Below, piece after piece: positions 18,345 to 27,020 of a DNA stretch of 64,000 bases. The DNA lies in the NCBI GenBank assembly GCA_913054135.1, contig CAJXJK010000005.1, forward strand, positions 62,001 through 126,000. The letters are read 5' to 3'. A program made the position numbers and the translations under genes. Source of the stretch: an uncultured Flavobacteriales bacterium. GTDB lineage: Bacteria > Bacteroidota > Bacteroidia > Flavobacteriales_D > Crocinitomicaceae. The notes under the pieces were generated by a model. The model did not search any database and had not been told where the DNA came from. It was given only the letters and a program-made list of their open reading frames with translations. Numbering within the stretch: the first letter of the stretch is position 1; each line of letters opens with the position of its first letter.

Positions 18345-20306
18345 ATGAAAAGAAAAAAACCTATGAAAAATTTATTTGCAATTGTAGGAGTTCTGTTGAT
18401 GACAAGCTGCGCGACAATTGTTCGAAAAGAGTTTAAGCAAGATGTAACATTCAATGCAAACGGAGAACAAAACGTTGATGTTTATGTTGATGGAGATTAC
18501 AAAGGTCAAGCACCTCAAACGGTAACTTTAGATGCTCGTGAGAGATACGAAGTGAAATATGCCAAAGAAGGTATGGAGCCTAACGAATATAAGATGCGTG
18601 GTGATGTACAAGCTAAATATGTATTGGGTGATATCGTGATGGGTGGAGTCGTTTTAGGATGGGTTCCATTGATTGTAGACGGAGTAACTGATAAATGGAG
18701 AGATTTTGATGATGCGGCCATTGATTATAGATACAAGAACTTTGATTGGAAAGCAGGATCATATAGCGGACCAGGAGAGCAAAGCGGAAATGGAAATTCA
18801 GATAATCTTGCTGGTGGTGGAGACTTAAATGATCCAAATGGAGATTTTGACGGAGATGGCGTATTGAACATGGATGACTTTTGTCCAACTGTTTCAGGTA
18901 CTAAGGCCAATAAAGGTTGCGGAACTGCAGCTGATTTAGAAGCAGGTAGAAATGATGCAACCAATGCATTTGGTGATGTTGATGGTGACGGGGTAATCAA
19001 TAGAGATGATTCTTGCCCAGTAATTAAAGGTACCTCAAACTTTAAAGGATGCCCTAATGAAGAAGTATTGTTTCAAGCTAATTCTAAATGGGGAACTGGC
19101 GATTTAGATAATGACGGAATCATAAACAAAAATGATGTTTGTAGCAACTTGGCAGGCGTTCTTAAATATAAAGGATGTCCGACAGAAGCTAAGATGATTG
19201 CTGCAGAAGAGGCATTAGCTATTAGTTCAGACCCTTCAGTTGACCCGAAAGCAGACACTGATGGAGATGGGGTTCTAAACATGGATGATTACTGCCCAAC
19301 AGTTGCAGGATCTAAAAAATTCAATGGCTGTGCTGATCAAGATGGATTAGATGCCGGAATGAATGATCCTAAAAACAAATGGGGAGATATTGATAAAGAT
19401 GGTATTCTAAATAAAGATGATCAATGTATTATTAGAAAAGGAACTGCTGAGTTTGGTGGATGTCCGAATAAGGAATCTCTAAATATGACCAAAACTAAAT
19501 GGGCTACAGGAGATGCTGATGGTGACGGAATCATCAATTTGAATGATGCATGTTCATCAGAAGCTGGAATTTTAAAATACAAAGGATGTCCTACTGCTGA
19601 TGCCTTGGCAAAAGTAGAAGGAGAATTAAATGGAGACGTTATTGATGTTCAAATGGATACTGATAAAGATGGTGTTCCGGATGTAATTGATGATTGTCCT
19701 GAAGTTCCTGGTTTGGCTGAGTTGAAAGGATGCCCTGCCAATGGTTCAGCTCATTTAGGAGATGATGTGAAAGATTCAGATGGTGATGGTGTTGCAGATA
19801 ACATTGATGATTGCCCAACGATAAAAGGATTGCCTGAATTAAAAGGATGTCCTAAAATTGAAGATGATTCTCACGGAGCTGATGGTAAGATCATTCCTAA
19901 GTTAGGAGATCACGGTCAAATCATGAACTGGAGAGATATTCACGAAGAAGATTTAGCTGATGTATCTGGAAAAATGTTTGAGATCAAAAACTTGAATTTT
20001 GAAACAGGATCGGCAAATATTAAGGCTTCATCCTTTACAGAGTTGAATGATGTAGTTGATTTCATGAAGAGAGTTCCTTCAGCTAAATTTGATGTTGAAG
20101 GACACACAGATAGTCAAGGAGCAGATGCTGGAAACTTATCCTTATCTCAAAAGAGAGCTAAGTCAGTGGTTGCTTATTTGGTGAGCAAAGGAATCAGTGC
20201 TTCAAGATTAGAAGATCATGGATATGGAGAGGCGAAGCCAGTGGCAACAAATGAAACTGCTGATGGTAGAGCAATTAACAGACGTGTTGAATTCCACTTT
20301 AAGTAG
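18345..20306 (+). CDS. OmpA-family lipoprotein with eight thrombospondin type 3 repeats
   Basis: A 653-residue outer-membrane lipoprotein. The signal has a lipobox LLMTSC (Cys22 counted from the ATG at 18345; an ATG at 18363 is an equally good start). A PEGA-like beta domain (VDVYVDGDYKGQAP) and a short hydrophobic segment lead to eight Ca-binding thrombospondin type 3 repeats (DxDGDGVxNxxDxCP...GC, about residues 167-503). A C-terminal OmpA/MotB peptidoglycan-binding domain follows (NFETGSANIK, VEGHTDSQG, LSQKRAKSVVAYL). It probably tethers the outer membrane to the cell wall. Closed by the terminator at 20328. Confidence 0.9.
   Translation: MKRKKPMKNLFAIVGVLLMTSCATIVRKEFKQDVTFNANGEQNVDVYVDGDYKGQAPQTVTLDARERYEVKYAKEGMEPNEYKMRGDVQAKYVLGDIVMGGVVLGWVPLIVDGVTDKWRDFDDAAIDYRYKNFDWKAGSYSGPGEQSGNGNSDNLAGGGDLNDPNGDFDGDGVLNMDDFCPTVSGTKANKGCGTAADLEAGRNDATNAFGDVDGDGVINRDDSCPVIKGTSNFKGCPNEEVLFQANSKWGTGDLDNDGIINKNDVCSNLAGVLKYKGCPTEAKMIAAEEALAISSDPSVDPKADTDGDGVLNMDDYCPTVAGSKKFNGCADQDGLDAGMNDPKNKWGDIDKDGILNKDDQCIIRKGTAEFGGCPNKESLNMTKTKWATGDADGDGIINLNDACSSEAGILKYKGCPTADALAKVEGELNGDVIDVQMDTDKDGVPDVIDDCPEVPGLAELKGCPANGSAHLGDDVKDSDGDGVADNIDDCPTIKGLPELKGCPKIEDDSHGADGKIIPKLGDHGQIMNWRDIHEEDLADVSGKMFEIKNLNFETGSANIKASSFTELNDVVDFMKRVPSAKFDVEGHTDSQGADAGNLSLSQKRAKSVVAYLVSKGISASRLEDHGYGEAKPVATNETADGRAINRRVEFHFK
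18843..19643 (+). repeat. Internal duplication of a three-repeat block in the OmpA-family gene
   Basis: The first six type 3 repeats form two blocks of three (about residues 167-303 and 305-433). Each block runs LNMDDxCPTV, a DLxAG or GLDAG spacer, then a PNxExL...KWxTGD spacer, then LKYKGCPT. The spacers align as well as the repeats, so a block of about 136 residues was duplicated as a unit. Confidence 0.7.
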
Positions 20307-20327
20307 TGGGGTAGATTAATATAAATG

Positions 20328-20361
20328 AAAAGCGGTTGACCTTTGGTTGACCGCTTTTTTT
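20328..20361 (+). terminator. Terminator of the OmpA-family gene
   Basis: AAAAGCGGTTGACC (20328-20341) pairs with GGTTGACCGCTTTT over its full length when two G-U pairs are allowed, with a TTT loop and T run to 20361. It is 22 bases after the stop at 20306. Confidence 0.9.
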
Positions 20362-20410
20362 GTGGGTCTAATTTTAAGGAGCTGCTAAGTCTTATTGACT
20401 AATGTTTAAA

Positions 20411-20444
20411 ATAGAAAAAGCGGTTCATGAAAATGAACCGCTTT
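20411..20444 (-). terminator. Terminator of the small minus-strand gene at 20468
   Basis: A perfect 12-bp stem: AAAGCGGTTCAT (20417-20428), loop GAAA, ATGAACCGCTTT (20433-20444). Read on the minus strand it is followed by TTTTTCTATTTT and lies 24 bases past the stop of the gene at 20468-20698. It shares the AAAGCGGTT arm with the neighbouring plus-strand terminator. Confidence 0.85.
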
Positions 20445-20467
20445 GTAGTTTTCTAGTAGAAAGGGAT

Positions 20468-20698
20468 TTAAGAAAAGCTGTACGCTAATCTCTTGTCAAT
20501 TTTTTTCTTTTTGACAGTAATCAATTTCATTAAATCCATTATTTCAGAATCTTTTGATTCTTTATAAAATTCGTTTAGAGCTAGGACCAATGCTTTAGCT
20601 TCCTTAGATGCTGCAAGACGATCGCTTGTTGTCATTTTCCCCATGCTTCTTTTTTCGAATTCTTTTCCCTTCTCTATCGTTTGCTCTAATGTATCCAT
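20468..20698 (-). CDS. Small hypothetical protein
   Basis: A 76-residue soluble, helical and highly charged protein (LEQTIEKGKEFEKRSMGKM, then DLMKLITVKKKKIDKRL). I do not recognise it. The ATG at 20698 is preferred; a GTG at 20719 would add 7 residues. It is monocistronic, with a perfect terminator hairpin 24 bases past the stop, which supports it being a real gene. Confidence 0.6.
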   Translation of the reverse strand: MDTLEQTIEKGKEFEKRSMGKMTTSDRLAASKEAKALVLALNEFYKESKDSEIMDLMKLITVKKKKIDKRLAYSFS

Positions 20699-21024
20699 AT
20701 TGTAATTATTGTTCAGCACTCTGTTAGACGGCTGATATCGCTTTATATTTTAATTAACCAAAAATTCATGGTTAAACATATTTTCAACCAATATGACGAA
20801 TTTTTTTGGAAAAAGGTGGGTTTTTAAGGTGGAAATTCGTTAAAACGCACAATTTAACTGGATAAACTACCATTTTTTAGTGATGGTTGGAATCGAGTTT
20901 TTTTCACCTTTTCCAATAAATAAACAACAGCTGAGGTTTTTTTGTTCAGATTCTCTGTCGATTTGTCTTCATGCTAGCTTTCGTTGGCTGAAGTATTTTT
21001 CTCTGTCGTATTAACTGGACTTTT
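20699..21024. other. Non-coding stretch with no clear feature
   Basis: About 325 AT-rich bases between two minus-strand genes. I see no ORF with a plausible start and no tRNA. It holds a weak dyad TTAACC (20754) with GGTTAA (20770), a short stem CTTCA (20967) with TGAAG (20989) followed by a T-rich stretch, and the 9-base word TCTCTGTCG twice about 49 bases apart. None is strong enough to assign a function. Confidence 0.4.
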
Positions 21025-21276
21025 TTAATCTACAGTGCAGGTTGAGGTGCTATAATATGGATTAGAAGAATAAGAATCTTGATAATCACTGCAAGCATCT
21101 TCTGCTTCGCTCTGAGTCGTTTTACCTAAGGGTAATACATCTGTGCCAGCTGTGTTAGGAGCAGGGAATTGCGAGGTCACATAATCGCAAGTGCATGTTC
21201 TGTTTTTCTTGCATGACGAAACAGTTAACAAGGCTGCACAGACAAATGATATTTTTAATAGAAGTTTGATATTCAT
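21025..21276 (-). CDS. Small cysteine-containing lipoprotein
   Basis: An 83-residue lipoprotein. The lipobox TVSSCKKN gives Cys22, with Lys-Lys-Asn following. The mature part has a Cys-x-Cys pair (RTCTCDYV) and two further cysteines (DACSDYQ and TSTCTVD), so four extracellular cysteines could form two disulfides. I do not recognise a named family, although short lipoproteins with CxCxY near the anchor are common in Flavobacteriales. It begins 12 bases after the DUF695/RraB-like gene stop and is likely co-transcribed with it. Confidence 0.65.
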   Translation of the reverse strand: MNIKLLLKISFVCAALLTVSSCKKNRTCTCDYVTSQFPAPNTAGTDVLPLGKTTQSEAEDACSDYQDSYSSNPYYSTSTCTVD

Positions 21277-21288
21277 AGCTATAATTGT

Positions 21289-22080
21289 TTACCCAATCTT
21301 ACATCCCCAGCCGTCAAAAGAGCAATTATGTGCCATTGCCGACATCAGCATGTAGCTTGTGAAATGAGAAATTGTTTTGAGATCTAAGGGTAAGTTTCTT
21401 TGAAGAGTGAGTGCATTACCATCCATTTTAACGGTTGTGAATTCTTCTTCTTCCAAATCTTTTTGAATAATAGCAAGTTGGTTTGCGTCTCCTCTGAACT
21501 CGAAGTCACAAGCATAAGAATCTTCTCTATTTGCTCCGTTTTGAATGGCATGTTCAATTACAAATCGGTCAGATATTTGTTGACGCTCAGCCAGATTTGG
21601 TAGGATACCTGTGTAGTAAGTCCAATCTTTTCTTGTTTCAACTTCTGTTCTTCTCACGAATTGAAGACCAGTTGACCACTTTTCAAGAATCGGAATCAGC
21701 TCTTTCGGTTCTCTGGTTTGAAAACGATATACTTTTCTTCCTATTCCAGTTAGTTTTGCAATCAGTTTAGAATGAGATTTGGCTGCCTCAATGTTGGCAT
21801 ACAATTGAGGTTCATTCTCCATAAAATTCTTGTTGACATGGCCTTGAATCATTGAGGTTTCAGGGAATATATGATCGGCGTCATTGGGCACGAATACTGA
21901 AAATTCTACACCATACTTGTAATCTTTTGGCTGTGCCTTAGCATAAGTCTCATCAAAAGACATCATGATGGGCAATTCGTTTTCACCATGTTCCATCCAA
22001 CGAAAAAACATTTGCCAACTGTCGTTAAGTACTTTGATCTCTGTATTAGGATCTGGTTTTGATTTTGAAAATAGTCCCAT
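21289..22080 (-). CDS. DUF695 and RraB-like domain protein
   Basis: A 263-residue cytosolic protein in two parts. Residues about 1-150 resemble DUF695 (KDWTYYTG and a long beta-rich region). Residues about 165-263 resemble the regulator of ribonuclease activity B fold (VIEHAIQNGANREDSY, then FDGWGCKIG near the end). RraB inhibits RNase E in enterobacteria; Bacteroidota members of this fold are of unknown function, so the RNase role should not be assumed. Its ATG overlaps the stop of the secreted gene 22080-22592 by one base (TAATG), so translation is coupled. Confidence 0.65.
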   Translation of the reverse strand: MGLFSKSKPDPNTEIKVLNDSWQMFFRWMEHGENELPIMMSFDETYAKAQPKDYKYGVEFSVFVPNDADHIFPETSMIQGHVNKNFMENEPQLYANIEAAKSHSKLIAKLTGIGRKVYRFQTREPKELIPILEKWSTGLQFVRRTEVETRKDWTYYTGILPNLAERQQISDRFVIEHAIQNGANREDSYACDFEFRGDANQLAIIQKDLEEEEFTTVKMDGNALTLQRNLPLDLKTISHFTSYMLMSAMAHNCSFDGWGCKIG

Positions 22081-22592
22081 TATTTCTTTTTTTCTTTTCG
22101 ATATGCTTCTAAATACCCTTTAGCTTCTCCAGCCAATTCAGAATTGATAAAATTGAAGGTGATAAAGTCACAACCTTTGCATGTAGATGCAATGTTAGTC
22201 TCGCCGTATTCACCAATGTATTCTTTTTGGTCGTTTGAAGTCCAGTAGGTGTCACGCTCAACGATTCCTTTTTCTAAAAAGATAGTGATGTGCTCGGCAT
22301 CAGCATTAATTAAAGAGTCTTCAGGGTAGAGGTAATCGTATTCTTCTTTTTGTGTCCAACGAATTTCAGTCATTTTAGTAATGTCAGCCTTGACGAAAGT
22401 GTATTCCTTTCGGTTGTATGAAAAGTCTTTAATGGTGATGACACTGCCTGTTCTTTTAACCGAAGTATTCTTTGCTGAGTCCAAATTTGTTGGAGTGAGC
22501 ATGGCGTAGAATTTTTCTAAGTTCTTATCGGTTTGTGCGTTAACTGCTAGGCTTCCTAAAAAGAGTAAAGTGAATAGTGATGTCTTTAGCAT
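22080..22592 (-). CDS. Secreted hypothetical protein
   Basis: A 170-residue protein with a signal peptide (MLKTSLFTLLFLGSLAVNAQ). The mature part is mixed and contains two cysteines close together (STCKGCDFITF). I do not recognise the family. It heads a minus-strand unit of three genes: this one, the DUF695/RraB-like gene (one-base overlap) and the small lipoprotein at 21025. It is divergent from the TolB-TPR-AraC regulator. Confidence 0.6.
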   Translation of the reverse strand: MLKTSLFTLLFLGSLAVNAQTDKNLEKFYAMLTPTNLDSAKNTSVKRTGSVITIKDFSYNRKEYTFVKADITKMTEIRWTQKEEYDYLYPEDSLINADAEHITIFLEKGIVERDTYWTSNDQKEYIGEYGETNIASTCKGCDFITFNFINSELAGEAKGYLEAYRKEKKK

Positions 22593-22677
22593 GAGAGAGT
22601 TTTTGATTAAATATAGTAATTGTGTTGGTAGACTGCAATTTATGTTTCCGAAGCGTCAGGAACATTTATAAAATGCC

Positions 22678-22699
22678 AATCACACAGAATTTTGTGATT
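22678..22699. promoter_or_regulatory. Palindrome in the promoter of the AraC-type regulator
   Basis: AATCACA (22678-22684) and TGTGATT (22693-22699) form a perfect 7-base inverted repeat separated by 8 bases, 31 bases before the presumed start codon of the gene at 22730 and within the divergent intergenic region. It looks like an operator. It is not a CRP site, in which the arms run TGTGA then TCACA. Confidence 0.45.
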
Positions 22700-22729
22700 A
22701 AAATTTTATTTTTGTTTGAATTATAAGTT

Positions 22730-24511
22730 TTGTCAGAGAATCTTTCCATAGCAGTTTTACCTTTCAAGAACATGAGTTCTGATGAAGAGAATGAGTACTT
22801 CTGTGATGGAATTACTGAGGAGATCATCAATGCACTCGCAAAGATTGGATCTCTAAAAGTTACATCAAGGACATCTTCATTTCATTTTAAGGATAAAGAA
22901 ATCCCCATTTCAGATATCGCTAAAACGCTAGGCGTTTCGACTATTCTTGAGGGAAGTGTTAGACTTTCAGGAAAAGTTCTTCGCATAACTGCTCAGTTGA
23001 TTCAAGCTGAAGATGATTTTCATTTTTGGTCAGAGACTTGGGACCGAAAAATGGAAAACATTTTTGAAATTCAAGATGAAGTGAGCTTGTTGATTGCTGA
23101 TAAAATCCGAGAGAATTTTGGTCACTTTGAAATGGCAGATCATTTGGTCTATAAACAAACGAACAATGTCAATGCGTACGAATATTCTTTAATGGCAAGA
23201 TTTCATAAGAATAAATGGAATCCTGAAGATATCAAAATTGCAGAGGATTATTATAAGAAGGGTTTAGAGTTGGATCCAGAACATGTGAATTCATTAGTTG
23301 GATTAGCTGATGTGTATAGTTTTATGGCCATGACTGGGACCATGCCTTTTATGCAGGCGTGGGCAAAATCAAAAGAATTGGTAGAACAGACTTTGAGACT
23401 GGACCCAAATAACCCTGAAGCTTATTATCAAAAAACGAATAGTTCTTTTTTCACTGAATCCAATTTTAGTGACGCATTGACCTTTGCTAAGAAGTCAATA
23501 CAGTTGAAACCCAACTATGTGGAGTCTCAACAATTCTTGTCGTTTCTATATGTATTGTCGGGAGATAAAGAAAAAGCGAAAGAACATTTAGATATCGCTT
23601 TAGGAATTGACCCTTTGTCTCAAGAAACATTATTCTTCAGTGCCTATTTTGATTATATGACAGATAGTTATTCTAAGGCCTTGGATCAATTGAATAGTTG
23701 TCTAGAAGTCAATCCAAAAAACATCCCAGCTCACTCTTTGAAGTGTTTGTGTTTGATGAAGTTGGAACGTTATGATGACGTGGTTTCTTATTTTGATGAT
23801 ATTCAAGTTCAGGTAGTTGAAGGAGAAAAACTAGGCGCAGTCGGATTGGGTTACGCCGGAATGAAAGACCGAGAGAATATTTCGAAATACTTGGAGATAT
23901 TGCAGGAACAAGCCAAATCTCCAGACGGTTTTACGGCTGATTCTTTTGTTTTTGTGATACAAGCCTATATGGGTGATATCGATAAAGCATTTGATTGGGT
24001 TGAAAAAGGAATAGAGTCAAAGTCTACTTTGCTTATGTTACGCTATGGAGACCCCATTGTTGATTCACTTAGATCAGATAGTCGGTATAAGAAGTATCAT
24101 GATATCATCTTCTCTTCAAAAGATAGCGCTCCGGTTAAAAAGCAAAAGAAAGCATTACTAGATGAAGCCGCAACTCAAGTATTCAAAGGCAAGCTTCTTA
24201 ATCATTTGAAAGAAACAGATCCATATCTAGATCCAAGCTTATCGCTTCGTTTGTTAGCTGATCAAATAGGAATACATCCAAATCAACTTTCTTGGTTACT
24301 CAATGAGCATTTAGGTAAAAGCTTTAATGAATTTGTGAACGCATACCGTATTGAGAAGTTTAAAGAATTAGCTAAAGATCCAAACAATGCTCATCTAACT
24401 CTAATTGGAATGGCATATGATAGCGGGTTTAATTCAAAAACTGTCTTTAATACTTACTTCAAGAAAGATACTGGCCTTACACCCAAACAGTACCTTAAAG
24501 CGCATTCTTAA
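22730..24511 (+). CDS. TolB-like, TPR and AraC-type DNA-binding fusion regulator
   Basis: A 593-residue cytoplasmic protein in three parts. Residues 5-140 are the FlgO/TolB-like domain found in adenylate cyclase and CadC-type regulators (IAVLPFKNMSSDEENEYF, DGITEEIINAL, LEGSVR). TPR repeats occupy about 150-420. An AraC-family helix-turn-helix ends the protein (ADQIGIHPNQLSWLLNEHLGKSFNEF, then GFNSKTVFNTYFKK). The only start preceding the TolB-like domain is TTG at 22730. There is no membrane segment, so it probably senses a cytoplasmic or protein signal. The cluster 24691-27263 downstream is a candidate target. Confidence 0.85.
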   Translation: MSENLSIAVLPFKNMSSDEENEYFCDGITEEIINALAKIGSLKVTSRTSSFHFKDKEIPISDIAKTLGVSTILEGSVRLSGKVLRITAQLIQAEDDFHFWSETWDRKMENIFEIQDEVSLLIADKIRENFGHFEMADHLVYKQTNNVNAYEYSLMARFHKNKWNPEDIKIAEDYYKKGLELDPEHVNSLVGLADVYSFMAMTGTMPFMQAWAKSKELVEQTLRLDPNNPEAYYQKTNSSFFTESNFSDALTFAKKSIQLKPNYVESQQFLSFLYVLSGDKEKAKEHLDIALGIDPLSQETLFFSAYFDYMTDSYSKALDQLNSCLEVNPKNIPAHSLKCLCLMKLERYDDVVSYFDDIQVQVVEGEKLGAVGLGYAGMKDRENISKYLEILQEQAKSPDGFTADSFVFVIQAYMGDIDKAFDWVEKGIESKSTLLMLRYGDPIVDSLRSDSRYKKYHDIIFSSKDSAPVKKQKKALLDEAATQVFKGKLLNHLKETDPYLDPSLSLRLLADQIGIHPNQLSWLLNEHLGKSFNEFVNAYRIEKFKELAKDPNNAHLTLIGMAYDSGFNSKTVFNTYFKKDTGLTPKQYLKAHS

Positions 24512-24539
24512 AAGGATTTCAGCTATTTTATTTTCCTAT

Positions 24540-24558
24540 GAACTAATCTAATTAGTTC
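24540..24558. promoter_or_regulatory. Perfect palindrome between the regulator and the 24691 gene
   Basis: GAACTAAT (24540-24547) and ATTAGTTC (24551-24558) are perfect inverted arms around CTA, 29 bases after the regulator's stop. There is no T run, so it is not an ordinary terminator; an operator for the downstream cluster or for the regulator is possible. Confidence 0.4.
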
Positions 24559-24690
24559 CGATTTATAATTTCGAACAGCAGTTTGTAATCTAGAACTTTT
24601 AGACCTTTCAATGTCTATACATTTGTCCTGTAATCAAGCTGTTAGCATTAACCAATTAACGTGTGAGCAGCATAACTTTAAAAAAAGAAT

Positions 24691-25005
24691 ATGAAAAATT
24701 TTATCCTAATGATCGGACTTATTATGAGCACTATCACATTTGGCTCTAATAATCCTTCTTTAAAAAATGCAATAGTTGGTCAAGTTCAACCTGACTTAAC
24801 TGAAATTAAATTGAATGAATTCCATCAAGATTTTGTGGTGGTTAGTTTTTGTGTCAAAGATTTTCAAGTTCAAATACTTGATATTCAAGGGTCGCAAAAA
24901 CAACTAATAAAAATGATATCAGAAGAATTATCAGAAATGTATATCCAAAGAGAATACCCTGATTCCGACATCTATAATTACAAATTCATCTTTAAAAAAG
25001 CTTAA
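24691..25005 (+). CDS. Small secreted hypothetical protein
   Basis: A 104-residue protein with a signal peptide (MKNFILMIGLIMSTITFGS). The mature part of about 85 residues has one cysteine and an alternating hydrophobic pattern consistent with a small beta-alpha domain (DFVVVSFCVKDFQVQILDI, ending KFIFKKA). I do not recognise the family. It is the first gene downstream of the regulator and lies 30 bases before the oxidoreductase. Confidence 0.6.
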   Translation: MKNFILMIGLIMSTITFGSNNPSLKNAIVGQVQPDLTEIKLNEFHQDFVVVSFCVKDFQVQILDIQGSQKQLIKMISEELSEMYIQREYPDSDIYNYKFIFKKA

Positions 25006-25035
25006 TAAAAACTTTAACCATTTAAAACTAAAATT

Positions 25036-26010
25036 ATGAAATCAATAATTGTAAATGCATACGGCGGACCAGAGGTTCTTAAAGTAAAAAACGTTGAAAA
25101 ACCGGTTCCAAAATCAAACGAAATATTAGTCAAAATTGAAGCAACTGCTGTAACTAGAGCAAGTGTAATGATGCGAACGGGAACACCCTACTTTGGACGT
25201 TTGTTCACAGGGATCTCAAAACCAAAAGTGAAAACTCCTGGTACTGATTTAGCGGGAACTGTTGAATCAATAGGCTCTGAGGTGGGCAATTTTAAAGTTG
25301 GAGATAAAGTGATGGCTGGTACAACTTTAAAGTGTGGCGCATATGCTGAATATATCTGCCTAAATGAAGATGACATGATCGTATGTCAGCCTGAAAACAT
25401 TAGCCATGAAGAAGCAACAGGAATAATGGATGGAGGAGTTACCGCCTTGGCCTTTTTTACAGATCAGGTGTCTATTAAGGCTGGAGATAAAGTTTTAATT
25501 AACGGTGGCTCAGGAAGCATTGGAACAGCTGCTATTCAATTAGCAAAGGAGTTTGGAGCTGAAGTTACAGCTGTTTGTAGTGGGAAAAATAAGACAATGG
25601 TTCAAGAGCTAGGTGCTGACAAAGTATTGGATTACACTAAAAATGAACTAGAAAGAAGCTCTGAGTTGTATGATGTGGTTTTTGATACGGTAGGAAAGAT
25701 GTCCTATGGTAAAACTAAAAAACACTTGAGTGCAAAAGGTGTTTTTCTTACACCCGTATTGGAACTGCACATATTGTTGAGCATGCTATTCATTTCGCCT
25801 TTTTCAAAAAAGAAACTAAAATTCGCGGCGACAGGGTTGCGTAAGCTGGATCTCAGATTACGAGACCTTAAGGTGATTCAGAGGATGTTGGCCACTAACA
25901 AATTAAAAACAGTTATTGACAAAGTGTACTCCCTTGATCAAATTCAAGATGCCCATTCTTATGTTGACTCTGGTCGAAAAAAAGGAAATGTAATTATCAA
26001 AGTAGCCTAG
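25036..26010 (+). CDS. NAD(P)H:quinone oxidoreductase-like zinc-free MDR enzyme
   Basis: A 324-residue medium-chain dehydrogenase/reductase of the quinone oxidoreductase type. The GroES-like N-terminal half (PGTDLAGTVESIG, VGDKVMAG) is followed by a Rossmann fold (VLINGGSGSIGTAAIQLAK). The catalytic-zinc Cys and His pattern of true alcohol dehydrogenases is missing, consistent with NADPH-dependent quinone or enone reduction. It sits in a plus-strand cluster after the small secreted gene. The substrate cannot be told. Confidence 0.85.
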   Translation: MKSIIVNAYGGPEVLKVKNVEKPVPKSNEILVKIEATAVTRASVMMRTGTPYFGRLFTGISKPKVKTPGTDLAGTVESIGSEVGNFKVGDKVMAGTTLKCGAYAEYICLNEDDMIVCQPENISHEEATGIMDGGVTALAFFTDQVSIKAGDKVLINGGSGSIGTAAIQLAKEFGAEVTAVCSGKNKTMVQELGADKVLDYTKNELERSSELYDVVFDTVGKMSYGKTKKHLSAKGVFLTPVLELHILLSMLFISPFSKKKLKFAATGLRKLDLRLRDLKVIQRMLATNKLKTVIDKVYSLDQIQDAHSYVDSGRKKGNVIIKVA

Positions 26011-26041
26011 AAAAAGTAATAAAATTTAAAACACCATAAAA

Positions 26042-26245
26042 ATGAAAGTATTAAAAAAAAAATTCTCCAAAGGAACAATCATGATCTTCCTTTCAATTAA
26101 CTGGGCTGTTCTCATAATTATATCGAGCATCTTATTAAAAGATTTAAATGATCAGAACACCAATATCATCATGACATTAGTGGTAGGATTTACACTTCAG
26201 ATGAGTTTCTTAAATGATCAATTGCTCGACAGAAAAAAACAATGA
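26042..26245 (+). CDS. Small two-helix membrane protein
   Basis: A 67-residue protein with two membrane helices (TIMIFLSINWAVLIIISSIL and NIIMTLVVGFTLQMSF) and basic ends. I do not recognise it. Its stop overlaps the ATG of the next small gene (ATGA at 26242-26245), so the two are translationally coupled, which argues that it is a real gene. Confidence 0.6.
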   Translation: MKVLKKKFSKGTIMIFLSINWAVLIIISSILLKDLNDQNTNIIMTLVVGFTLQMSFLNDQLLDRKKQ

Positions 26246-26400
26246 TACGAGCAGATTCAAAACCTATAGCAATAGGTGTTCTAATAGGCGTGGTCATAGG
26301 TGTGCTCTCTGATGATTTAGCTCTTTGGATCTCATTAGGGCTTGCATTAGGTGCAGCTTATAAATACAAACTAAATAAAAAACAAAATGAAGCCAACTAA
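26242..26400 (+). CDS. 52-residue glycine-rich membrane protein
   Basis: An ORF of 52 codons from the ATG at 26242 to the stop at 26400. It encodes a hydrophobic, glycine-rich protein with two short membrane segments (AIGVLIGVVIGVL and ISLGLALGAAYKY) and a basic tail (KYKLNKKQ). Its start overlaps the stop of the gene at 26042 by four bases, and its 3' end overlaps the start of the DUF4386 gene (26387) by 14 bases in another frame. The chain of overlaps supports it. The GVLIGVVIG repeats resemble small glycine-zipper-type membrane proteins. Confidence 0.55.
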   Translation: MIRADSKPIAIGVLIGVVIGVLSDDLALWISLGLALGAAYKYKLNKKQNEAN

Positions 26401-27019
26401 AAAATTAGCAAGACAAGCAGGATTTCTCTACTTTTTATTAATACCTCTTGGGGTTTTCGGAATCATGTTTATACCAATGCAGTTCATTGATCCAGGAGAT
26501 ATTGCATCAACCATAAATAATATAGAGACTGACACCTTCACCTTCAGACTAAGCATTGTAAGTGCCTTAATCACTCAGCTTGTTCAAATTCTTGTGGTTT
26601 TAGCCCTATATCAGTTGTTGAAATCAGTGCATAAAAATGCTGCTGTGCTCATGGTTATTTCAATTTTAATTGCCGTACCAATTGCAATGTTGAATGAACT
26701 GAATCATTTTGCCGTATTAGAATCATTGGGTAATGCAGAGCAAGTTTCACTATTTCTAGAACTACATGAGTATGGGGTAAGTATTGCTCAAATATTCTGG
26801 GGTGTTTGGTTGTTCCCAATGGGATATTTGGTGTACAAGTCAGGATTCATTCCTAAGATTATAGGAGTGCTCTTATGTATAGCTTGTTTTGGCTACTTGG
26901 GAGATAGCTTTGCTTTCTTTTTAGATTTAAACCTTGGGTTTGCTTTTAGTGATTCGACTTTTGCTGGGGAGATAGCTCTGGTTCTTTGGTTATTAATTAA
27001 AGGTGTAAACACAAAGTAA
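26387..27019 (+). CDS. DUF4386 multi-pass membrane protein
   Basis: A 210-residue protein with about six membrane helices. It begins RQAGFLYFLLIPLG, and the motifs FWGVWLFPMGYLVYKSGFIP and the GYLGDSF element are characteristic of DUF4386, a Bacteroidota and Firmicutes family of unknown function. It starts inside the 3' end of the 52-residue gene (14-base overlap) and ends one base before the next ORF. Confidence 0.8.
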   Translation: MKPTKKLARQAGFLYFLLIPLGVFGIMFIPMQFIDPGDIASTINNIETDTFTFRLSIVSALITQLVQILVVLALYQLLKSVHKNAAVLMVISILIAVPIAMLNELNHFAVLESLGNAEQVSLFLELHEYGVSIAQIFWGVWLFPMGYLVYKSGFIPKIIGVLLCIACFGYLGDSFAFFLDLNLGFAFSDSTFAGEIALVLWLLIKGVNTK

Positions 27020-27020
27020 T

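Noticed and set aside
22678-22699. CRP binding site
   Set aside because: The arms are in the inverted order (TCACA before TGTGA), which does not fit CRP-type half-sites. I kept it only as a palindrome.
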